NCBI GenBank assembly: GCA_017408185.1
Contig: JAFQVE010000599.1
Location: 1 to 29,720, forward strand
From: Oscillospiraceae bacterium
Lineage (GTDB): Bacteria; Bacillota_A; Clostridia; Oscillospirales; JAAYXM01
Direction of reading: 5' to 3'
DNA length: 29,720 bases
Made by a program: the position numbers and the translations under genes
Part shown: piece by piece, positions 7,350-14,517 of the stretch
How the letters are laid out: every line of letters begins with the position of its first letter
Position numbering within the stretch: position 1 is the stretch's first letter
The notes under the pieces: generated by a model
The model's input: the letters and a program-made list of their open reading frames with translations, nothing else
Told to the model about the DNA's origin: nothing
The model's database searches: none

Positions 7350-7514
7350 ATGGATAAGATGACGAATGAGCAGATAGGTATAAGATCAATCCATCTTGTG
7401 AGTAGTCTTTTTTCGTTTTGCGTCAGATATAAAGGGGTAATTTACATTTCATGCTCGTGTGCTATCCGGGAAGGAGTTTTACCGGTAAATTTTTTTAACA
7501 GTCTGCGGAAATAA
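7350..7514 (+). pseudogene. Truncated small ORF with a strong ribosome site
   Basis: GGAAGGAG at 7336-7343 lies 6 bases before ATG 7350, and the peptide begins MDKMTNEQ, which resembles short regulatory proteins found next to recombinases on clostridial mobile elements. After about eight residues it loses that character and runs antisense through the 3' end of the AraC gene to TAA 7514 (54 residues). I read it as a mobile-element gene start cut off by a deletion joint near 7374. The family assignment is from memory of the start only and is weak. Confidence 0.3.
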
Positions 7515-8212
7515 GCGGGTGATGAAAAATTCAGCCTTTCACATATTTCTTCGACACTAAGCTTGTCGCACTTTAAATATATCATGGCTTTTTTTATCCG
7601 TAGAAAATTTTTATAATTAATTGGTGACATTCCGTTTTCTTCTTTGAACAATGCAAAAAATCTTGACTGACTTAAATTGCAGAGAGTCGCAAGCTTTTCG
7701 ACCGAAAAGATCTCAGTAAGATTTTGTTCGATATATGCCTTTGCGCACTCTGTGGCTTTATTTTGCCCTTGCCGGTATACCGACAGCCTTTTTTTCGCAG
7801 TACCCAGAATAAAGAAAAGCTCAGACAGCGCAGCTTCACATTCCTCGGAAAATGCCTTTTTGTGCAGTGATTCAAAGGCTGCTGAAAGTGTCGGTAAGCT
7901 TATCACTTGCGCGGGGATATATAAACTGTCCAATAAATCAGTTTCCACCTCAAGTACAAACATATCAATTTTAGGCGTTCCATTCCACTCGGAACTATAA
8001 GGGAGTTTTGGTGGGATAAATATTACATCGCCTTCGTTTGCCTCTAATGAAAAGTCTTCGAATTTCAGCAGCACACTTCCTGCTTCGATAAAGCCTATGT
8101 GAGGGACAACGAAGCCGTTTTCGGTTTTGTATCTGTGCATCGAAAGAAATTTGTTGCGGGCAATTGCAAAGCAGCAGTAGTTTTGCATATAATAAAATCT
8201 TGAATTTTCCAT
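7442..8212 (-). CDS. AraC-family transcriptional regulator (regulator 2)
   Basis: A 256-residue protein. Residues up to about 120 form a cupin-like sensor (HIGFIEAGSVLLKFE, then EGDVIFIPPKLPY). The C-terminal AraC domain has its first helix-turn-helix at FSVEKLATLCNLSQSRFFALF and its second at LSVEEICERLNFSSPAYFRRLLKK, followed by TGKTPSRI. ATG 8212 is chosen because AAGGTGAT lies 7 bases upstream; a GTG at 8224 falls within the ribosome site. It is divergent from the SDR-Gfo operon, with overlapping promoters between them. The 3' end abuts the decayed region. Confidence 0.9.
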   Translation of the reverse strand: MENSRFYYMQNYCCFAIARNKFLSMHRYKTENGFVVPHIGFIEAGSVLLKFEDFSLEANEGDVIFIPPKLPYSSEWNGTPKIDMFVLEVETDLLDSLYIPAQVISLPTLSAAFESLHKKAFSEECEAALSELFFILGTAKKRLSVYRQGQNKATECAKAYIEQNLTEIFSVEKLATLCNLSQSRFFALFKEENGMSPINYKNFLRIKKAMIYLKCDKLSVEEICERLNFSSPAYFRRLLKKFTGKTPSRIAHEHEM

Positions 8213-8254
8213 ATTATTTATCACCTTGCAGTAGAATAGTGTTTTTTATTCAGT

Positions 8255-8283
8255 AGTATAGCATATTGTTTTTGAAAATTCAA
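8255..8283 (-). promoter_or_regulatory. Promoter of regulator 2
   Basis: On the minus strand TTGAAT (plus 8278-8283) and TATACT (plus 8255-8260) are separated by exactly 17 bases. It overlaps the divergent promoter of the SDR operon, so RNA polymerase or a regulator at one would affect the other. Confidence 0.55.
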
Positions 8284-8294
8284 TGCCTTATACT
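8266..8294 (+). promoter_or_regulatory. Promoter of the SDR-Gfo operon
   Basis: TTGTTT at 8266-8271 and TATACT at 8289-8294 with 17 bases between. The -10 lies inside the 22-bp palindrome at 8286-8307. The predicted transcript would start near 8301, giving a leader of about 18 bases before ATG 8319. Confidence 0.5.
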
Positions 8295-8307
8295 TTAAAG
8301 TATAAGG
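8286..8307. promoter_or_regulatory. Perfect 22-bp palindrome, likely operator
   Basis: The half CCTTATACTTT is followed at once by its exact complement AAAGTATAAGG. It covers the -10 of the operon promoter, the likely start site and the AAGG of the ribosome site. This is the placement of a repressor operator for a symmetric dimer. AraC proteins usually bind direct repeats, so the binder may be another protein. In a longer transcript the same bases could form an 8-bp hairpin masking the ribosome site. Confidence 0.6.
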
Positions 8308-8318
8308 AGCTGATAAAT

Positions 8319-9098
8319 ATGGAAAACAAAATTGCGATAATTACGGGCGGAGCGGGATTCATCGGAAGCCGTACGGCAGAGACGCTTCTGCGGGACGGAT
8401 ACACAGCGGTAATCTGTGATATAAACGATGATGCACTTCTACGTGTAAAGAACGAGCTTTCTTCTTTTGGAGAGGTTGCGACATATGCCGCAGACATCAG
8501 AAACAGCGACGAGGTTAAATCTGTTGTTTCCGATGTGTATGAAAAATATGGCAGAATTGATCTGTTTGTATCCGTTGCAGGAGGAAGCACAAGAGAAAAA
8601 ATGGCGTATTTCTGCGACCAGACGGAAGCGGTTATTGCCGACAACATTCAGATGAACTTTTTCGGTGCACTGTATTTTGCCCACGCAATATCAAGAATTA
8701 TGGCAAAACAGAATTTCGGCAAAATGATTTTCGTCACCTCTGTCCTTGCTACCAACGGTCAGCCCGGTACGGTTGAATATTCCGCATCAAAGGGAGGTCT
8801 TCTCTCTATGGCCCGCGCGCTTGCGCAGGAAATGGGAGAAATGGGCGTTACGGTAAATTGCGTATCGCCCGGGCTTGTGCAGAGAGATAACCGTGATGTC
8901 GGTGCAACCAATTTCCTTGGTAAAAACTGCTCGCCGTATGATATCGCAAATGCAATATCGTTTCTTGCATCCGATAAAGCAAGCTTTATCACCGGTCAAA
9001 ATATAATAGTTGACGGCGGATGGGGAATAGGTGTTCACTCGTGCATAAAATCCTATCGTCAGCGGTTTTTGGATGATTTGGAGAAGCAGAAGAAATGA
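8319..9098 (+). CDS. Short-chain dehydrogenase/reductase (paralogue 2)
   Basis: A 259-residue classical SDR with cofactor loop T9-G-G-A-G-F-I-G16, D34 after beta-2 (NAD preference), and catalytic S141, Y154 and K158 (YSASK). ATG 8319 is preferred to the upstream in-frame ATG 8283 because AAGGAG lies 9 bases before it and the Rossmann strand starts there; 8283 lies upstream of the predicted transcription start. The stretch TNFLGKNC and the ending FITGQ..IVDGG match the SDR at 4206, so it is the counterpart of that gene. A basic tail of about 25 residues is extra. Its TGA overlaps the ATG of the Gfo/Idh/MocA gene by four bases (ATGA). Confidence 0.9.
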   Translation: MENKIAIITGGAGFIGSRTAETLLRDGYTAVICDINDDALLRVKNELSSFGEVATYAADIRNSDEVKSVVSDVYEKYGRIDLFVSVAGGSTREKMAYFCDQTEAVIADNIQMNFFGALYFAHAISRIMAKQNFGKMIFVTSVLATNGQPGTVEYSASKGGLLSMARALAQEMGEMGVTVNCVSPGLVQRDNRDVGATNFLGKNCSPYDIANAISFLASDKASFITGQNIIVDGGWGIGVHSCIKSYRQRFLDDLEKQKK

Positions 9099-10117
9099 GT
9101 AAAAAAATAAGAGTGGCGCAGATAGGTACGCTTCACGACCACGCCATCTTTGCATTTGAAGCAATGCACAAGCTTCCTGAGATATATGAAATCATCGGAT
9201 ACTTTGAGCCGAATGATGCTGCAAGAAAAAAGTCAAAAGAAAACGCTGTTTATTCCCAATACAAGCATATTTTCCTGGAAGAAATATGGGATTTGTCTCC
9301 GGATGCGGTAATAATTGAAACATACGAGCCGGAGCTTGCAAAGTACGCACTGATGTGTGCAGAGCGAGGAATATCCGTGCATATGGACAAACCCGGAGGT
9401 GTTGGTCTTGCGGAATTTGAACGGCTGATAAGCATTGTAAAGCAAAAAAACATTGTGCTCCACACCGGATATATGTACCGTTATAACCCTGCATTGAAAA
9501 AAGCCGAAGAGCTTATCCGCAGTGGCAAGCTTGGGGAAATATATTCAATTGAAGCACAGATGAGCTGTACTCATCCTCGTGAAAAGCGTGACTGGCTTGC
9601 AGCACTTCCGGGCGGAATGATGTTTTATCTCGGCTGTCATTTAATTGATATTATTCTGCGCTTTCAGGGAAAACCGAAGAATATTCTTCCGTATAACTTT
9701 CGTTCGGGTTTTCTCGGTGCAAAAGGTGAGGATAACACCTTCTGCCTGTTTGAATACGAAAACGGAGTTTCGTTTGCGAAGACAACTGCCGTTGAGCCGG
9801 GCGGGTTTAACCGCCGTCAGATAGTAATTTGCGGAACACGCGGAACATATGAGATAAAGCCGCTTGAGGATTATTTTGACGAAAACGAGATATCGAAGCT
9901 GAAAACAGACGTTTCCTATGCTTTTGCCGGTGAGGATGGAACCTTCTCATGGAAAAACAAGGATGTTCAAAAGGAAGGCTTCGGACCCTTTGACAGGTAT
10001 GCTCCTATGATGACTGCCTTTGCCGAAATGGTTCGAGGTGAGAAGAAAAATCCATTCGCTCCCGATTATGAGCTTGAGCTATACAAAACAGTGCTTAAGT
10101 GTTGCGGAATAAGCTAA
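9095..10117 (+). CDS. Gfo/Idh/MocA-family NAD(P)-dependent oxidoreductase (paralogue 2)
   Basis: A 340-residue paralogue of the protein at 2079: K99 in MDKPGG, GYMYRYNP, then H182 and D185 in GCHLIDI. The nucleotide loop is unusual: after VAQIG the glycine-rich motif reads GTLHDHA, where a canonical loop would be G.G..G; the first paralogue has GIGHNHG. Both keep the H.H pair, suggesting a family trait rather than decay. It overlaps the SDR by four bases and ends at TAA 10115-10117, whose bases overlap the stop of the convergent AraC gene. It probably acts with the SDR on the same or successive hydroxyl groups. Confidence 0.88.
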   Translation: MSKKIRVAQIGTLHDHAIFAFEAMHKLPEIYEIIGYFEPNDAARKKSKENAVYSQYKHIFLEEIWDLSPDAVIIETYEPELAKYALMCAERGISVHMDKPGGVGLAEFERLISIVKQKNIVLHTGYMYRYNPALKKAEELIRSGKLGEIYSIEAQMSCTHPREKRDWLAALPGGMMFYLGCHLIDIILRFQGKPKNILPYNFRSGFLGAKGEDNTFCLFEYENGVSFAKTTAVEPGGFNRRQIVICGTRGTYEIKPLEDYFDENEISKLKTDVSYAFAGEDGTFSWKNKDVQKEGFGPFDRYAPMMTAFAEMVRGEKKNPFAPDYELELYKTVLKCCGIS

Positions 10118-10863
10118 ATTATATATTCCCGAAGGCTGCGCGCATATTCGCACGGAGTTTTGCCTGTTCTGGCTTTAAATGCACGTGAAAAATGATATAC
10201 GCTCGCAAAGCCGCAGGCCTCCGATATATCGAGAACCTTTTTTTCTCCCAAAGAAAGAAGATGCTTTGCCTCGTTTATGCGAAGATCTATGATATATTGC
10301 TTCGGGGTTGAACCAAAGACCGTCTTAAATTTCTTACGCAATGCCGTTTCACTTATTTCAAGCAGCTCGGCAAGGTCTGAATTTGAAAGCTCCGAATCGG
10401 ATAGGTTTTCTCTGATATACTCTTCAATTTTTACAATTCCACGCATATTCCCTTCCCTTGACAAGCCCGTTAGGATTTCATACATAACAGTCATACGCGC
10501 ATAGTTTTCTTCGGGAGAAAGCTGAATTAAGCGGTTGAAGCTTTCGAAATACTTCGCTGAATTATGTATATCAATGACAATAAATTCATCTGTTATTCTT
10601 TCTGTGCACATAAAATTTATTACAGGAAAACGCCCCGAATGTGTACAGAAAAGTGAATAGGTTGAGTCCTGAGGTAAAATAACAGCGCAATCTTTATTTG
10701 ATTTGAACTGCTTGCCGTTGTGGGTGTATATTATTTCCCCATCCGCACAAAAGGAAATGCCATAGCTTTTTCGGTTTCGCATTATTTTCCGTCTTCCCTT
10801 TGAAGATATAACGTTGACAATATCGCAGATTTTTGTTACGGTTATTTTTGCGGGTAAGTTCAT
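10114..10863 (-). CDS. AraC-family transcriptional regulator (regulator 3)
   Basis: A 249-residue protein with an N-terminal sensor region containing GEIIYTHNGKQF and a C-terminal AraC domain: first helix-turn-helix at LSNSDLAELLEISETALRKKF, second at ISEACGFASVYHFSRAFKA, ending RTGKTPCEYARSL. The start ATG 10863 has GAGAGG 9 bases upstream. Its stop overlaps the stop of the convergent Gfo/Idh/MocA gene by two bases, leaving no room for a terminator. It is divergent from the SDR-dehydroquinase-MDR operon at 11019 and is the likely regulator of it. Confidence 0.9.
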   Translation of the reverse strand: MNLPAKITVTKICDIVNVISSKGRRKIMRNRKSYGISFCADGEIIYTHNGKQFKSNKDCAVILPQDSTYSLFCTHSGRFPVINFMCTERITDEFIVIDIHNSAKYFESFNRLIQLSPEENYARMTVMYEILTGLSREGNMRGIVKIEEYIRENLSDSELSNSDLAELLEISETALRKKFKTVFGSTPKQYIIDLRINEAKHLLSLGEKKVLDISEACGFASVYHFSRAFKARTGKTPCEYARSLREYII

Positions 10864-10882
10864 TTCACATCGCCTCTCTTTA

Positions 10883-10910
10883 ATTATACCGTTTTTGTCA
10901 AGTATTGCAA
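10883..10910 (-). promoter_or_regulatory. Promoter of regulator 3
   Basis: Minus-strand TTGCAA (plus 10905-10910) and TATAAT (plus 10883-10888) with 16 bases between. The -35 lies in a small palindrome, TATTG-CAA-CAATA. ATTGCAA recurs at 10962-10968, 58 bp away, just before the -10 of the divergent operon; the pair could be regulator sites. Confidence 0.5.
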
Positions 10911-10947
10911 CAATATTTTTATGTTTATGTTCTGAAAATGTTAAAAG

Positions 10948-10976
10948 CTCTCATTTTCGTCATTGCAAATTATAAT
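10948..10976 (+). promoter_or_regulatory. Candidate promoter of the SDR-dehydroquinase-MDR operon
   Basis: A consensus TATAAT lies at 10971-10976, preceded by ATTGCAA. No good -35 is seen 16-18 bases upstream (CTCTCA at 10948-10953), which fits a promoter that depends on an activator such as the divergent AraC protein. TCATT and AATGA flank the -10 as an inverted repeat. Confidence 0.35.
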
Positions 10977-11018
10977 GAATCTTCATATAATTAACTTAAA
11001 TTATCAGGAGGTTTCGAT

Positions 11019-11783
11019 ATGATGTTTAAAAGCAAGACGGCTATTTCCACTGGCGCCGCTTCCGGAATGGGACTTTTGTTTGCCGAAAATTTTGCAGCAC
11101 TTGGCGGCAATGTGGTTATGTGCGATGTGGACGAAGCGGGTATAAAAGAAAAAACGGCAGAGATAAACGCAAAAGAAAAAGGAAAGGCCATCGGCGTTGT
11201 TTGTGATGTCCGCGATTATGCGCAGATTGTAAACGCGCGCGATATAGCGGTAGAATGCTTTGGGAGCATTGATGTTCTTGCAAACTTTGCGGGAGGAACA
11301 GCCGTGAGAATGCAAAAAGTTGATAGAAACGCATATCCCGAATTTCCCGATGTTCCGATTGAGGTGTATGATTGGGGAATTGATGTAAATCTCAAAGGAC
11401 CGTTTTACTTCGCCCATGCGGTTCTCGGGCAAATGCGCGAGCAAAAGAACGGACTTATCATAAATATCGGCTCAATAACCGGTATGGAGGGTGACGGCTA
11501 CGGAATGGATTATCCAACCTCGAAAGCCGCGCTTATGTTCGGCCTTACAAAATCCATCGCACAATTCGGCGCAACCCACAACATAAGGTGCGTTTGCGTC
11601 TCGCCCGGACCTGTTCTCACAAGAGCCAATATGGCAAATATGAAAACGCTTCTCGGCAGAGCTGCAGATCCGCAGGAAATAGTTGATCTGTGCCTTTATC
11701 TTGCTTCCGAGAAGGGGCAGTTTATAAACGGTGAAAATATTATGATAGACGGCGGAAGAAACGCGATGGGGCGGTGGCATTAA
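11019..11783 (+). CDS. Short-chain dehydrogenase/reductase (third SDR)
   Basis: A 254-residue classical SDR: T11-G-A-A-S-G-M-G18 cofactor loop, D36 after beta-2, N-A-G region NFAGG, and S152, Y165 and K169 (YPTSK). It starts after a perfect AGGAGG with 7 bases of spacing; a second ATG follows at once and could also be used. It lacks the TN.LG..C stretch shared by the other two SDRs, so it is a separate subfamily, and an insertion near residues 99-115 (KVDRNAYPEFPDVP) suggests a different substrate pocket. It leads an operon with the second dehydroquinase-like gene starting one base after its stop. Confidence 0.9.
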   Translation: MMFKSKTAISTGAASGMGLLFAENFAALGGNVVMCDVDEAGIKEKTAEINAKEKGKAIGVVCDVRDYAQIVNARDIAVECFGSIDVLANFAGGTAVRMQKVDRNAYPEFPDVPIEVYDWGIDVNLKGPFYFAHAVLGQMREQKNGLIINIGSITGMEGDGYGMDYPTSKAALMFGLTKSIAQFGATHNIRCVCVSPGPVLTRANMANMKTLLGRAADPQEIVDLCLYLASEKGQFINGENIMIDGGRNAMGRWH

Positions 11784-11784
11784 T

Positions 11785-12543
11785 ATGAAAGGGACGTTTT
11801 TAAACCGGGATAAAGCTCTTCTCACCGTTATGGTCCAGGCTGATAATCCGGACAGAATAAAGGAGCTTGTGTCAAAATCCGTTCCAGAAGGTGCTGAAGC
11901 CTTCGGAATGCAATTTGAGAAGATGAAGAAGGAGTTCAGAAGTTCTGATACATACAGGGGGCTTTTTTCGTTCGCAGAAGGCAGACCTGTTTATGTAACA
12001 AACTACCGCGGTGTGGAAAACGAAGGGAAAAGTGATGAGGAGCTTGCTGAAGAGCTAATCGAGCTTGCCGATTGCGGTGCAACGCTTTGTGATGTTATGG
12101 GAGATCTCTTTGACAGACAACCCGACGAAATAACGTTTGACAAAGAAGCAATAATGCGACAGAAAGAGCTTATTGCTTCTTTGCATGAAAAAGGCGCAGA
12201 GGTTTTGATGTCGTCGCATATATTCAAATTCACACCTGCCGAAAGGATTGTTGAAATCGCGCTTGAGCATCAAAGGCGCGGCGTGGATATCTGCAAAATA
12301 GTTACGGGTGCCGACTCTGTGGAGGAGCAGCTCGAAAATCTTAAAATCGCCAATATCCTCAGAAAAGAGCTGGAAATTCCTTTTCTGTTTTTATCTGTGG
12401 GCGAATGCCGCATACTGCGGAGAATCGGCGGTGAGCTTGGCTGCTGTATGTATTTGTGTGTGTACGAATACGACGAGCTTGCAACACCCGCGCAGCCGCT
12501 TTTGAAAAGCGTTAAGGCAATAAGAGATGATTTTTTCATATGA
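11785..12543 (+). CDS. Type I 3-dehydroquinate dehydratase-like TIM-barrel protein (paralogue 2)
   Basis: A 252-residue divergent member of the type I dehydroquinase fold. H145 in SSHIFKFTP matches the catalytic-histidine motif S.HdF..TP better than paralogue 1 does. K171 in VDICKIVT matches the Schiff-base lysine, again 26 residues after the histidine. YRGVENEGKSDEELAEEL corresponds to the family 'R...eGg....ee...l' strand, so the R75 position is kept here, unlike in paralogue 1. The N-terminal E-x-R motif is not seen (AFGMQFE instead). The last strand has CRILRRIGG in place of 'SRi'. It lies between an SDR and an MDR reductase. Dehydration of a beta-hydroxy ketone is inferred; the substrate is unknown. 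Confidence 0.65.
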   Translation: MKGTFLNRDKALLTVMVQADNPDRIKELVSKSVPEGAEAFGMQFEKMKKEFRSSDTYRGLFSFAEGRPVYVTNYRGVENEGKSDEELAEELIELADCGATLCDVMGDLFDRQPDEITFDKEAIMRQKELIASLHEKGAEVLMSSHIFKFTPAERIVEIALEHQRRGVDICKIVTGADSVEEQLENLKIANILRKELEIPFLFLSVGECRILRRIGGELGCCMYLCVYEYDELATPAQPLLKSVKAIRDDFFI

Positions 12544-12557
12544 AAGGATTGGTTAAG

Positions 12558-13541
12558 ATGAAAGCAATACTTGTGAACGACGATAAAACTCTGCGTTGGG
12601 CAGATGTTCCAAACCCTGTTATTAAGGATGATGAGGTGCTCGTTAAAATTGCCGCAGCGGCGGTAAACCGCGCGGACCTTATGCAGAGAGAGGGAAACTA
12701 TCCGCCACCTCCGGGATGTCCCGAGTGGATGGGACTTGAAATTTCCGGCGAGATTGTCGAGGTGGGGAGCGAGATTCCAAAGCTGTCGGCCTGGAAGTGT
12801 GGAGATAAGGTATGTGCGCTTCTCGGCGGCGGTGGCTATGCCGAGTATGCCGCGGTAAAATATGATATGCTTATGCCGGTACCGGAGGGCTGCTCGCTGA
12901 CTGAGGCAGCGGCGATTCCGGAGGCGTTTGCCACAAGCTATTTAAACCTCTTTATTGAAGGTCGCATAAAACCGGGTAATACGCGTCTTGTAACCGGCGG
13001 CAACAGCGGGCTTGCAAGCGTTATGATCCCTATGGCGCGCGCCTTTGGCTGCAGAACGGTAGCAACTGTCCGCGGCGCAGATAAGGCGAAAGCCATTGAG
13101 TCTTTCGGTGCGGATATTCTTATTGACACGAAGGCTGGAAAGCTTTCCGATGCGCTTTCACGCGAGGCATCGGCGGGCAGAACGATTGATGTTGCAATTG
13201 ATTGTGTCGGCGGTGAGGATATGGGTGATTGCCTTCCGTATATGACTCACGGCGGACGCTGGATAATGATTGCCGCACTTGCGGGATTTGACACCCATAT
13301 TGATTTGAAAAACATCTATGTAAGGAACGTTCGCATAATCGGAAGTACGCTGCGTTCACGCGCGCCGGAGGTTAAAGCCAAAATCCTTGCAGAGCTTGTA
13401 GATAAGATATGGTCAAAAATCGAAAGCGGAGATATCCGCCCGACAATTTATAAGGTTCTTCCGATAACGGAAGCAGAAAAGGCGCATGCTCTTCTCTATA
13501 ACAGCGAAAGCGTCGGTAAGGTTGTTTTGACGGTCAAGTAA
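12558..13541 (+). CDS. PIG3-type NAD(P)H quinone oxidoreductase (paralogue 2)
   Basis: A 327-residue counterpart, of equal length, of the protein at 4973: NRADLMQREGNYPPPPG, CALLGGGGYAEYA, IPEAFATSYLNLF, nucleotide loop GGNSGLAS, and the C-terminal IYKVLPITEAEKA. An in-frame ATG at 12540 overlaps the previous stop (ATGA), but ATG 12558 is preferred because the paralogue starts with the same M-K-A sequence and AAAGGA lies about 10 bases before it. The upstream ATG may only couple translation. It ends the operon, before a strong bidirectional terminator. It is likely to reduce a conjugated double bond formed by the preceding dehydratase-like enzyme (inference). Confidence 0.87.
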   Translation: MKAILVNDDKTLRWADVPNPVIKDDEVLVKIAAAAVNRADLMQREGNYPPPPGCPEWMGLEISGEIVEVGSEIPKLSAWKCGDKVCALLGGGGYAEYAAVKYDMLMPVPEGCSLTEAAAIPEAFATSYLNLFIEGRIKPGNTRLVTGGNSGLASVMIPMARAFGCRTVATVRGADKAKAIESFGADILIDTKAGKLSDALSREASAGRTIDVAIDCVGGEDMGDCLPYMTHGGRWIMIAALAGFDTHIDLKNIYVRNVRIIGSTLRSRAPEVKAKILAELVDKIWSKIESGDIRPTIYKVLPITEAEKAHALLYNSESVGKVVLTVK

Positions 13542-13566
13542 GTCTTTTTAAAGCGGAATAAGAAGG

Positions 13567-13609
13567 AAAAACGTATCCCGAAGGTACTGTGCGTTCGGGA
13601 TACGTTTTT
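13567..13609. terminator. Bidirectional Rho-independent terminator
   Basis: AAAAACGTATCCCGAA (13567-13582) pairs perfectly with TTCGGGATACGTTTTT (13594-13609) around an 11-base loop. The A/T ends give a U-run in either direction. It lies between the MDR gene on the plus strand and the convergent AraC gene whose stop is at 13611, and so serves both. Confidence 0.9.
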
Positions 13610-13610
13610 A

Positions 13611-14444
13611 TTAATATATATCTATTTCTGTCTGCTGGAACTTCAGAGGAGTTATATGGGTATACTGTCTGAAGGTTTTGATGAAATAGCTCGGTGAAGA
13701 ATATCCGCAGAGAGAGGCAACACTGTTTATGGAATAACCTTGCTTAAGAAGTGCCTTTGCGTTTTCAATGCGAGTCAATGTGATGTAGTTGTTTATTGTC
13801 ATTCCGGTGTGTTTTTTGAAATCCCGCGTAAGCTTTGCATAGCTTATAAAAAAGTTTGATGCAAGCTCGTCAAGCTTTATCTCTTTGGCGTAATGTTCCT
13901 GTATATATTTTACAACATCATCAACATAAATTTTTGGGTTATCTTCTTCCTTTGTCGCTTTGCTCACGATATCTGTTGCAATAAGCATGAGTTCGGAAAC
14001 CAGAAGTCTGAACTCTAAGGAGGCGCTTTTTGAATCGGGATCAGTTTTATATCGGTCATACATTATCTTCATTATCGTCAGAATGCGATCGTGCTCTTCG
14101 TCGGTGATTTTTTGTATCTGCGATTTTGACATAAGACGTGAAAAGAGGGTTCGGGATTCCGGAATGAAAGAAGACAGAAGCTCGTCTCGGAACATTATCT
14201 GATAATTTTCATATGCTGCATCGCTTTTTACATACGGCTGATGAAGCTGATAAGCAGCTGAAAAAATAATTGACTTTCCCGTTATGTGTTCGGTGCAATT
14301 GCTTGAACAATATGTAATGTCGCCGGCAGTTATCAGCGAAAACTCATGGTACGGATGCGTGTGCATACCCACATTTTGAGGATATCCTATTCCGGAGTAG
14401 TAACCGATACGAAAGTCGCCTTTTAAAACTCTGTGCATATTCAT
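13611..14444 (-). CDS. AraC-family transcriptional regulator (regulator 4)
   Basis: A 277-residue protein with a clear cupin sensor: HTHPYHEFSLITAGD carries the H.H...E pattern. The C-terminal AraC domain has its first helix-turn-helix at IKLDELASNFFISYAKLTRDF and its second at INSVASLCGYSSPSYFIKTFRQ, ending ITPLKFQ. ATG 14444 has AAGGAGG 8 bases upstream; a TTG at 14462 in frame is rejected. It is divergent from the polysaccharide-degradation genes at 14795 and is their likely regulator. It differs from the other three regulators in having the full cupin metal-site pattern. Confidence 0.9.
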   Translation of the reverse strand: MNMHRVLKGDFRIGYYSGIGYPQNVGMHTHPYHEFSLITAGDITYCSSNCTEHITGKSIIFSAAYQLHQPYVKSDAAYENYQIMFRDELLSSFIPESRTLFSRLMSKSQIQKITDEEHDRILTIMKIMYDRYKTDPDSKSASLEFRLLVSELMLIATDIVSKATKEEDNPKIYVDDVVKYIQEHYAKEIKLDELASNFFISYAKLTRDFKKHTGMTINNYITLTRIENAKALLKQGYSINSVASLCGYSSPSYFIKTFRQYTHITPLKFQQTEIDIY

Positions 14445-14488
14445 TGCCGTTTCCTCCTTCAAAGAAATGTTGAGGTGTATCTAATGTA

Positions 14489-14517
14489 ATTATACGATAT
14501 TTGTTATTTAAAAGCAA
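14489..14517 (-). promoter_or_regulatory. Promoter of regulator 4
   Basis: Minus-strand TTGCTT (plus 14512-14517) and TATAAT (plus 14489-14494) with 17 bases between. The first ACGGTAAA repeat begins at the edge of this -35. Confidence 0.55.

Larger units (their letters stand above)
6837..7441. other. Decayed intergenic region with gene remnants
   Basis: About 600 bases between the two redox gene sets with no intact gene I can support. It holds an AbiEi/DUF6088-like fragment with stops at both ends (6883-7113), then a different frame that ends at 7222 with PVDYSTAVQVLEEVLKENIF, which I do not recognise. It also holds a hairpin-T-run terminator (7228-7257) and the start of a truncated small ORF (7350). 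An inverted repeat AGTAAATTG/CAATTTACT (6873-6881, 6897-6905) has no T-run. The mixture of fragments in different frames suggests past insertion and deletion of mobile or defence DNA. Confidence 0.6.
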
